In this document: piece after piece, positions 32,891 to 44,800 of the stretch | Layout of the letters: each line of letters starts with the position of its first letter | How positions within the stretch are numbered: position 1 is the first letter of the stretch | Source: Daphnia carinata | Taxonomy: Eukaryota > Arthropoda > Branchiopoda > Diplostraca > Daphniidae | Assembly (NCBI RefSeq): GCF_022539665.2 | Contig: NC_081333.1 | Location: forward strand, 10,476,971-10,540,970 | Direction of reading: 5' to 3' | Length of the DNA: 64,000 nt | Notes under the pieces: model-generated | What the model saw: the letters and a program-made list of their open reading frames with translations, nothing else | What the model was told of the DNA's origin: nothing | The model's database searches: none | Made by a program: the position numbers and the translations under genes

Positions 32891-35800
32891 GTAAGTTCAA
32901 TTTTTGGTTATTATAAGCGTCATTAGTTGAGCCGTGTTATACCACTTTGAAAAGAGGGAGAAGTTCAAACATTAGTTTTTAGAATTAACTATGCTGCGAG
33001 GCTCCTTTCCAGTATGTGAAGAGAAAATTCATTCACTTAATAAACTACATTGCGGACATAAAATCTGATTAAAAATTCCAAACACTTTTCTTTTTTAACC
33101 TAAAAAACTAGAGGATATTTTAAAAGGAGGACATGACATATTTCATTTTAAGCTGGTCCTAGATATCGTAAGCCATACATAAGCGGTAGCAGCAAATTCA
33201 ATCCACGATGTCGAATGCTAAAACAAAATTTAGCATCTTGAACACTTTGGGCTGGACTGCCCAAAACTTAAAAAAAAATCGATACGTTTAAGCCATGCAT
33301 ACAAAGGATTAGAAATAAGGTTATACCCTAGAGTACTCTTTGTATTCTGACAAGACAACTCTTTGACACTGTACGAATAGTTTATCCGTGTCCCCAAAAG
33401 AACAAAAGGACCATTGCGTAAAATTTTTTATTACTTTTTGCCTATATGCAACAAAACGGTGTAAACTTAAGTGCTATTGAAAGGGTGAAGAAAAGACAAC
33501 TAAACAATAGCTTTAAAACGTTCTGTTCGTGATTTTTAGGGTTATATTAACGCTGTGCGGGATAATCTTTTTTTCTATAGCGGTAATGTTCAACAAATGA
33601 CGACAAAAATATTATTATTTAATTAGTTGAGATGATTTTCACTGTACATTTTTGGCTTCTTATTTTGACGGTGGTTCGTTAATCCAGTTAACGAGGCAAC
33701 CCAATCGATGGCTGTTAGCCCTATCGGCAAAGTAGTGGACGATTGATTTGTACAAACAGAGACTTTGGGGCCACAATGCTCTATTTTACACTGTTGAAAT
33801 TGAACATGGCAAAGCAAGAACTGGTATGTACGTTGAAAAAAAAAAAATTTCTACCGGAACACTTTATGCGATTCCGAGCAATTAATTTAGGCTAGCTAAA
33901 GATTATCAAGCCATTCAAACTAAGCCATAATATATTTTACATTACACATTCCTGCATGATACCATGCGATACAGCGGGATTATCATACATTTTAACAACG
34001 TACATCGTTCATCAACTGTCCCGTTTAAGTTAGAGATTGCTATGGATGAATTCTAACGAGTGCCGAGAAAGCAAACAATATAACCAAATACGCTTGGCTC
34101 TTCTTACTATTCGATGAGGCGCTGGTCGCGGCAAGATCTCGTTAATGGTCTATTAAGTTACAGTAAACAACCTTTTGGCTCCATGACGTGCTAGCCGGTC
34201 AATATATTATATACGTGCCGTATATCAGAACAAGACACGTCTTATTGACAATGGATTATCTTTCCGGTGATGTTATACAATACTTCAAATGACGTCAAAG
34301 GTAAAACGTCCCTCAGTCATCAATAGTCATGACACTTATTTTCATTTATAAATTTTGTGTTCGCACCGGTGATTTTTGCGTGGCAAAAACTCTCGATCCG
34401 ACTCTCGATTGAGTGCTACAGCTAGCGTCACACAAATGACAATCGATCAGACACCAAGTTTCACGCGCCACTTCCCAACGAAAACTTCATCGGTTGCTAC
34501 AGATTTGTTACAAAGAAATTGCATTTGGAACTCAATTCAATCAAGCGACAGTCGTTCCTTTATAACTGCAATAACCTCGGAAATTATTTCATGTAAAGAA
34601 TCTGCGAACAAAAATCCGTTTACTTAATAAGCTTTACACGCACATATGGTAGCCCCAAGGACACAAAGAAGTCCATTTTTTAAATTTTAAAACGTTACGA
34701 ATAGTCGATCAATTAAGCAGAACGTCACCTGCATTCAATGATCGCACTGATTTTTTATTTCAAGTTTAATGTGGCATAGTGACATCCAAACAGCAAACGT
34801 CGTACTCTTTTCAACATGATGGTTACCATATTGAGGCCGAAGAAGACATAGACGTTACTTGTCCGCCAGACAGTAGTCATTGCACTTCTATGGTGTTACG
34901 TCAAACGAAGCCTAATTGAAAACTGTTGTCCCGAAGGAACAATACGATAATACAAGGTGACAGACAACGGCTGTACAGCTTAAAATTTGTATGCAAATCA
35001 ATATTTTGCCGACAGCGCAACTGACTTGTACATCGACTCTACGTCACATTGCAATTTTTGCACACAATCCTTAAACGAAGTGCTAATGCTAAGTTTGCAT
35101 ACCTGCAGTGCACTACATTGTAGTAGGTACACATTGGAACACAGGGGGAAGAAACATTTCAAGTTTACATTTCTCCCACTTATACGGCCGGACCTGCGCA
35201 AGTCATCTGGCTGCAAGTGCACCGTTAGGGTACTACACCAGCGCAAGGCTGCCCCCGGTTTCAGGCTTTCAGTAATGAACTGGTGTGTCACCTGGCCGGT
35301 TCTTCGTGTTGTGTTATTGTACATATATATGAAATTAAACTGTTACGTTTCTTAAGACTATTGGCATGTGGTTTAGTGCATCGCAAATTGATTTCCTCAT
35401 TGACTAGAAGTCGAAAAGTTTAACAAATATTACCTATTTATTTTCGTCGTTCAAGTGGTCGCCTTTGGCCGACCCGCACAATCCGCCCGCAACATGTTTA
35501 ACATGTATCGAAGGCGTTTTTATAACGCCAAGGCGGGGGCGATGAATGGAGGTAGTTCCGAAGAGCTCGGCCACGATCGCTTCAATTACATGAATCCCAA
35601 TGTAAATTACGACAAGTGGCCACGACGGCTGCGTCCTAAGAAAAATTCCCTCAAAGTGGAACTCGAGGCACCTGAAAGTCCGCACTTGCTCGAACCGGAA
35701 GGAGGCAGTCGAGAATTTGCTACGTTAGCAGAGGGCCACCAACGTCACTGTAACGGATCCCTTCGCGAACATCAACGGTTGCTGAGTTTGCGCTCCAGTC

Positions 35801-38800
35801 GCCATAAGTGTAGCCCCCGATGCAGAGTTAAAGTATATCCACGTAGCCTTTTTTATCTCACATTATTGCGTTGATTTTGCATCATTTTAGTTGCCACTGT
35901 TGATTATATAACGGGATTCCCTTTCTTATTGAAATTTTAAATATCGTAAGTCAAATTAGCGAAATAGTTTTTGCATTTCTCTTGACTTTTCATTAATAAA
36001 TTCGGGCAGTGGTAGCTTAAGAAGATCGTCGTCCAAAGAAGTCTTACGTTATGTTTGCTCTCCGGAGATGAAAGGATAGTGGTGGAACGTGAAGCAAAAT
36101 GCGTTGAAGTCAAATTATAATACTCATAAATGCTGTATATGAGGAATAATTACGGATTAGTGTTTTGCATATCAAATTCCTCCGTAAACAGGTGCCGCCC
36201 ATGCGTGCATAGAGCTTGGACGAAAGCTTTCAGTAGTCAAATGTAAAAGCCTATCATCCGTTTGTTATTGTGAAATATATTATTGTGTGAGCAAGTCTTC
36301 GCTGCATACGTTCACCGTCTAGCGAGATCCTCGTGCGGATTTGCTGGTTTTTAAGATCGGCTTTGTCCCTACTTGTCATAATGAAGGGGAAAAAAAGAGC
36401 AGATATTATTATATCGGGAGTCCGCGTTTGCTTACATCATTGCCCCTTTAAGAGGGTTTTTCATATCCGAAATAACCTTACTTAACTCAATTGGACAACG
36501 TTATTCTTGATGCTTTCAAAGGGGAACGTTCAGTATCTCATTGCATTTTTTTTTTCACAGTAGCCATTTCCGATCTTCCCTTGTTGCGATGCGATTGGAT
36601 AAAAATAATTATTTAAAAACCAGACAAACAAATGCGTGTTAACAAGCGCCGTATGTGGGTGTTTTCCCTTGGCATACCGCCATTCTCAATGTCTTTCCAA
36701 CACCATTTTCGTAACGAGCATTAATAGTGTGTTAATATTCATGTTACGTTGACGGTCCCACACACTAGAGCCCGAAGTCGTCGTCACAGAATTTGAGTAC
36801 GGAGGCCTTGGTCAAGGTTTTCGCTTGCCTAGGAGTTCAAGAGAATGGACCAGCCAGCTGCAACGGCACGTCCCCGGTACTCTCTTCTTCCAGTGGCTGT
36901 GTCCTCGAGCGTGAGAAGCTCAGAGGAAACCAGCTCAAACGACCAAAGAGGCTCAGCGTCTTCTCCGCATCTCTTTCCTCCATCAGGTAGGCTTATATGC
37001 CGAGCATTAGGCAGGCACCAAAAAACCGACACAAATTTAAATATTAAGAAACCATAACAAATAAACAAGCAAGATAACCATACATTTCTTTTTTAAACCG
37101 CTAAACGAGTTTGATAACCGTGAGTCCATTAAAGGGGGATTGGTTGATTGCCAACCTTATTGCCCTTTAGTAATGCGTGGTATAATTTATCCCTCATTGC
37201 GTTCCACTTCTCCCGGCTCTATTTGCCACGTTTACAAACGGGGAGAAAAAGGTTAAAGAGCGAACGTGAAAGGGAAACAAAATCAATACTATACACTGTA
37301 CATCAACTTTCAGTATCGTGGAAGTTGGCTTGTCCATCAACGATGCCACCAAAGGGCATTACCTATTGAACATTTTCAATAGCTTGGTTATCATACTGCC
37401 AATACCGGAACCCGATCGAAATCGTTACTCAATTATTTAGCTTCGAATATCTAAAAAAAATTGTTTTGTATATTTGATGCGCCTTTTGAACTTTTCCTGC
37501 GTCCCGTCCCTCTTCATTTCCCGACTCTATTCCTATTTCACTTTCCGCTACTGAGCAAACTATCATCGATTTACTCACTGGACAAATTTGGGATGAACTT
37601 ACATGTTGCCTAGTACTCTGAAGCCTTGCTTGTTTTAATTTTGATTCAATAATTGGAAAGGATTGGAAATAATCCTATCGTGAGAGATTGTGACGCAGAA
37701 CTTGAAAATACGTCATCAGTAGAATTTTTTATCCAGCCGCACGTGTATACATGTATTGGGGGGGGGGGGATGTCGGTTGTACGCTGTTAATCATCACGCA
37801 CAGCAAACGTCCGTAGTGGATTTCGTGTCGAAGATGCCTTGGCATCGTACCACTTCATAATTGAACTCCTCTTTGCTCTATAAACTGCCTTTACGGCCAG
37901 CAGCCAATGCTGCGTTCCCATGTTACACGTCTTTGATGACGTTAGAGTAGTCATTACCAATAACGTGATTACAAGTAGGCCGGATCCATATGGGCGTATT
38001 GTGTTTTGGATACGAGGCCAATCGATCGCCTATAGCTTCTTCAGCTTTCTATGTTATTGGCATCGCTCTTTTTTATTTATTTTTTTTTTATCTGATATCT
38101 ACGGAGTTTACATCGTCATTTTTGCTAAGAGAAAGAGAACAGTTTAATAAATTGAGGTTATCTTCAAGTTAGCGGTAGCATTAGGCAACTGAAATTTATG
38201 TATGCAGTAGCCTATTTTTTTTAATTTACCACATGGATTCCCTGAGTGAGGCATTGAGAAACCCTTTCACGATTCATGTATATGTATCACCTGTACCATA
38301 ATTCTTGAAGCAATGCGGGATGGTTTCGGCTGGATATTGATGTTGACGCAACCTCTACGCTAACTGTAACGAGATTACACAAAAAACTCCTTCAAAAATC
38401 GATTCTTGAATATGGCACTCGTTGTCCTTGTTCATGGTTTCTTTTACCTTCTGTCCTCGGCTTTTAAGACAGCAGTCATTGATCTCGAGTTCCAAATAAT
38501 CTTTCGTACTACAGCAAGTGAATTGGTCGTCGCAAAGGCATAGTATAAGTCACCGATGGCTATGTGTTCGCCATCGAAGCCCTAAGAACGAGAAGTGAGT
38601 TATCGTTTTGACAGCCTGCGCACTACACCAAAGAGGCAACGATAATGAATTAGTTACAGGCCATCAACGTCGACAGACGCTAGGTTCGGTTCATGTTTAG
38701 CCGGCAAACTTGAGAACATCTATCTGCCGTTATTCTATCGAAGTGGGAGGGGGACGAGGCTGTTAATAATCTTAGAAGACTAGCTCGTTTTCAATAATAC

Positions 38801-41800
38801 AAAACAAAATATAGAGTTGCTATTATAGATGTTCGGTTAATGAAGGCCGAGGTGTTCGGCGAAACCCATAATGGTCGGTAATGGATGTGTAGAAAACAAA
38901 AGAGAAAACAAAAAGCATTCATTGAGCTTCTGTTAGGTTCTATAGTACGAACCCTTGTATAAAGCCTATTACATATGAAGAATTGTTGAAGAAACAAGCA
39001 GCCAAAGGAAAAAAAATGTTTTATTTTTTCTTTGTCTGGTAATCTATTTGGACTTGAACTCGTATCGATTCTTTTATTTAAAGAAGATTCTTTTACTGGC
39101 TTGTACTTTTCGTGAAATGGGAACTAGTTGGAAAAAGTTTTGAAGGAGATAGCCTACTGTATAGTCTAACAAACCGACTACAGTATCTCTCTTTAGTTTG
39201 TCATAAAAGGTTTGGAACGAAAAAAATCTACAAAGCATTCCAGTAATCTAATTTTGGTCTACTCTATTAAGAGCTGTGACATGAGACAGTCGTCTACATT
39301 TGCATTTTTCTTGTTCCAGATGCTATACCGTAGGCAAGCTGAGGTGTATTAGAAATAGATGTCCCCTGCTTCTATCATTTCACAAAAAGTGAACGATAAC
39401 TGAACGTCAATTGACTCTCTTTTTGTTTGTTTTTTTATTGCCTGTATTGCGTTGTATTGACATTTGACACTTTAAGTTTAAATCACGCTTCCAAGAGGCG
39501 AAGAATTTGGGCTAATGCGCATGACATACAAATATGGGCATACAGTAGAACTAAAGCAGAGAAAACAAGAAAAAAATAATTACGTTAAAGACGGATCACC
39601 TACTTGCGATCTGACAGCTCATTAGAAATCCGTTTTTTAAAGATAGAAATAGCAAATGCAAAAGGGGTTTTTTCACTTTCGAACTTTATATGCGTGTGAA
39701 CAACAATACTTCGCTCCATTGGCCTGGCAAAGCCCATGTTTCTAAGCAACAGAAAGAGATAAAATAAGAATTGAAAAAAAAGTAGCAAACCGGGTGGATC
39801 TCAGATCAGTACTACGAGAAAAGAAAAGATTTGTAGTTGTGTATATGTTTTATAAGGGATCGTGCGGATTTGCTGCCCTTAGAGAGAAAGCCTCGCCAGT
39901 TTACAATTTGGATACAGTACGAATCCCACAAGCGACCTGAGCAAATTTAGAAAAAGCAGATAGCCTACTGGCCAAATTCAGAGACAGCAAAGAAATTGGT
40001 TATCAAGATGTTAAAGTATATAGGCTATTAGAACCTTACATTAGGTTTACATTGTTTGCAGTTAACAGCAGCGAGTATCGTCCTTACTTGCGCCGTCCGT
40101 TACTCACACAGGAAAAGTTCTTGTCCACATTTGACACTCGACTGATCGAAACTATTCAGAAATGCATAACAATCCGAGGATTTGTAACGCAAGGGTCCGT
40201 TCCACGCTAAACACACTTTGTACTAAGAATTGGTGTGAGATGGGTTTCTTATTATTAAGAAGTAATGAGTTATGGTGCAGGAAACTTTTATAGCTTGAGT
40301 TACCGCAAGATTCGCCTTTAACTATTTACGTCTTGCAATTGTTAATCAATTGCATACGCTCTCCTCCATCACAACACGCAACGTCTTCTTCAAGAGGGCT
40401 TGTACAAAAACGTCAATATCGTAGATAGCGAACGATATTTCAAATCTTCTATCATTCTGATGATGCTTTTGTGATCGCTCTCGTACAGGTATTCGTACCG
40501 CACGAAAGAGAGTGCAAGTAATGGTTCGACGGCGGTCGGCAGCATGGTGGATGGTGAGGAAATGGCCGGCTGTCTTGGTGGATCTAGCGGAAATGGCGCA
40601 CATGATGGCAGTAGCGGAGCAGAATGCATCGAACTCTGTCATATGGAAAGAAGGATGTCGAGAGCGAGAGGATCGGATATAAGAGAATTGGCTACCAACA
40701 TCTGCCGTCAATACATTCGCTCTTCATCACGCTATCACTTGCTCGACCACTTAAAGGACATAGGTAAGATTGTTTGTAGACAAGTTGCTATGGTGACGAT
40801 CGACGCCGTTCAAAGCCATTTCACGTTTTATTCTGCCGCACATGCCAATCAATCAATGTAATGAAATACAGTGTGTAGCTCACGTCAACTTATGAGTGGA
40901 CTAAAAATAATGGTGGCAAAGTTATTGGACAGAAAGTGCCCTTTACTCCAACGCACAATTTTAAAGGAAGTGGGTAGTGAATTCTGTTGTTGATTCTTCG
41001 CTACTTACGATTTCAATTTATGATGAAAAAAGACCTGATATCTACGTCATAATGCCGTACTTGATTTTTAAAACTAACTGCGTGATAATGAAGTGACGTT
41101 GAACGATTGCCTGTCGTTCTGTGGTTCCACACCGTGTTAGAATATACGCACGAATACAGACCAACGCCCTTCTTTTTACAGCATTTAATTCTTATTTTTT
41201 TTTTACCCTTTTTGGTGGAGCTTATAAGGGTGGGGTTATTTATTTATAGATAGCCATTGACGGGCTAACTAGAACTATAACCTTTTCCTATTTACGCAGT
41301 TTTATAATGAAATTATTTCCGGACGTGTTCCCTGACAAAACAACATCTAGGTTACAGTCAATTCCACCAATAACAAAATCATTTCCGCGTTGACGAGATA
41401 GCCTAACAGTCGCAATAGATGAAAAATATGGATTTTAACATAAAGCAGCCCATGTTTTCGTCTGGGAAATCAAAAGTTCTCTGAAAACTAACAAAAAAAA
41501 AATGCTCGGCCCTTCGGTGGGTGATATAATAACGATATACAGTCTCCGTTTTGGTTAGGGCGAATGAAAAACTGGAGGAAAATGCGGGGCTTATCCTAGA
41601 AATTGGGTTGCAACCTTTCAAAAACCCATAGTGGTTCACGGAAAGAAATAGTAAATACATCTAGGCTATAATTATATTTAAAGTGAACCTTTGATGCTAA
41701 ATCCAAGCTTATTGGTGGCTTTAGGTTCTCCGACAAGCATCTCAAACTCCGTCATAGTTTTTTTTTGTCGTTTTGAATCGTTAATAATGGCTCAGACTTA

Positions 41801-44800
41801 TTTCCTAAAGATATCCTAGATGCATTAGCCCGTGACAAAGTATCAAAAACGCCGCAATTTTATTTGTTGTATGTACATAGGATCAAGAATCGACAAGCAG
41901 TGGTTCATGATACGCGATGACTCGCTGAAAACTGAACGACTTTTGACAATAGTGCCACTGACTGGATCACCCGGTTACGGTTGTGAGGTCACTACAACTG
42001 ATGCGGATGCAACCCGCAACGCCCTTATCGATCTCTTCACTGCTCTCCAACACCCGTAAGGGATCGTTTAATTATAGCGAATATTTCCTAAATAAATACT
42101 GCTAACTGCAATGTTTCATTTGCATCATTTTCGTTTATGTGATTCTTTTGCGTCATTTTTAAAAAATAATTTTAAAATTTGTTTTCTTTTTGTTTTTTTC
42201 TTCTAAATTTCTAAAAACGGCTTGGATGCTAAATATCGCACAATTTTAGATACATATATCCAGTTTTGGATGTGGATTTTGTTTACGGTTCCGTTGCGTC
42301 AACGAATTCACCTTTCTGTGAAGAGGCTAAACCAGTTCTCGTGGCCGTCTTTCCTTTTAATACCAAAGGATCGCTCAAGGACCTCATCTACAGAGTAAAG
42401 ATCTCTCTCTCTCATTCTCTGTCTCACGTAGTCATATTACCCACTTATTAAAGGGTTTCCTTCCTCTCTCTTTTCAATGAGCAATTACCGCCTTTTATGC
42501 ACATCTAAAGAAACGATCTACTTGTTTATGATTTATACTTTTACGTTTTACACGGGTCCAAGCTTCTCAAACATTTTGCAACATTTCATGGCGAAGTGTT
42601 TCATATATATCAACGCAACAAATTCGATGTTTTTAACAGAGTCGCTGGCAAGATGATTGGGGTCAGAAATATTGTCAACGATCTGAGGGATTGCCTCTTC
42701 TTCAAGTCCAACGATTGGGTCGCCAAATCTTAGAGGCTCTCCTCTTTCTCCAAGAGCGAGGCTTCCCTCCTTTCGGACATTTGCATTCTGGGAATGTCAT
42801 TATCCAAAACGGTGTAGCCAGGTATGCTTCATTTCTCTTTGATAAAACATACCGTACACTTTAGAAACGTACGCACTCAGACTTTCAGTTTAAAACTTAC
42901 ATTGCTTATAACTCTACGAAGAACGCAGTATGTTTACTGCAACGAACCAGACGGTGGTTTCGCACTCAATCTGCAAACTAATCTGCTACCCAGCTGACTT
43001 TCCTGATCCAATTTGCCAATTCACCTTTCCTGCCTTCGTCATTGTGTTGGCCGAGAACTTCCAACGATCCCTGTAGGTTTCTCATTTCACCTACTGGCCC
43101 CAGACTTTTTCTACCTTGCTATACCGATCACTTGTTTTTTCCCCATACGTCTATTAACGAGAGAACGTCTCCCGCTTGTCAAGTTCCCAGACAAACAAAA
43201 ATCGATCTTAGGACTATAGGATAACAAAAAAGAAAAAAAAAATAACAAAACAAACAAAGTAAACTAAATAACTAGGTTGACGGGCTTCGAGAACACGCTG
43301 TTAGGATTTTCGTCTCGGATTCATCCTATGGTCAAGAGCATCCTGCCCGGCACACCCGCCGTTGTTGACACCATCTGTTTTGGTACTCTATATACTTATT
43401 ATTTAAGCTAGCTAAGCTTGATATCTTGTTGCTTATCATATTAAATTCTAATTTTATTATCTCTCAGTGACAAAAGAGAAATACGCATTGATTTTTAATT
43501 GATTTCCTGATCAAAGAGTTATACATAGTAGTAGATCCCATATGCTATTGCAACTGGCTATAGACTTCCTCGTCCCTTTTTGTTTTATATCAATTAAATG
43601 TACTGTGATATACGCAAACCTCCCTGAGGGAGGTAACTGCGTCGAACTGTGCAACCTATACTATTACCCGTTCCCTGATAACTGAGCTCGATGACGTCAT
43701 TGTTTGCATTTGATCTACGCTATATATATTCAATATCGTTGTTGGCTTGCCTAGAATTCAACAGTGCCCTATTTATTCGTTAACATATCTACCGCGTGTA
43801 AAGGCTACTTATATGCATCCGCATTATTTTTATAGCATAGATGGCAAGCCACCATTAGAAGGATTATCACCGGAGTCTTATGAATAAATGCATAAAGGGC
43901 ACGGTGCATCAGCTCACTTTCAATATTGCCGTTGACAGCTCCCTCGAGATATTACTCAGAAGTATTAACGGATGAGTAATGAGTAAGCACACAAAGAAAA
44001 AAAGTTCTAAAAAAAAATAGGGGGGGGGGGAGAAAACCACACAGTCACAGAGTGATCTGGATATATATGCATATATTCAATGGTCGGCAATGTCGATAAT
44101 CGATATGGACTATCTCATTTTGTGTAGACTATATTATGCTTACGTCAAGCATTTAAACCAATAATAACTATAGCTTATTGATTTTCCTTTTATGTTTGTA
44201 GTTTTGATGTGCGTCAGTTTATGATCTTTTATTCAAAGGGTTCTTAATGTTCTTTCTCTCTGATGGCAAATTGCATAGGTCACGTCCTGTTTGAAATGTG
44301 CAGCGGATACGAACTCTATGCTCCCAAACCGACGGCCCGACACTTGGAGGATTTACAGTCTTATCCGCAGGTATAAGGATTATCTTAAAATATTAAAACC
44401 CCTATGAAATTAGCAAGTTTAAAACCAGCACCATTGTGCGCACTTATGGCGTCTTCTGGATTCATGTCTTTCAAGCAGGTTATTGAAGTCTTGGATTACA
44501 TCTTCAACAGTCCGGGTGAGGAATACCCAACGATCGGGAACCTAGCCATTCTCGAGTTCTTCCGCAACATCGATCTCCGAGAAATGAGATGCTCGACGGT
44601 TAACTTCTCCTCTCTTACGCACCTGATCGAACCCATTCAAGCTTTGGTTCAGCGTGTCTAATCTATATTTGCCGAACGAGCGGGCAACTGGTTTGCCAAT
44701 AACCAATAAGAATTTCGAAAACTATTTATTTTTTTTACGATTTAGATATTGTTTTCTTTTTTTTAAAAAAGCGAACGAACGCGTAAAGAAAACAATTCGT

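Noticed and set aside
34987-35355. 122-codon plus and 108-codon minus frames
   Set aside because: Mutually overlapping, no similarity, and not joined by phase-compatible splice sites to the Slob-like gene.
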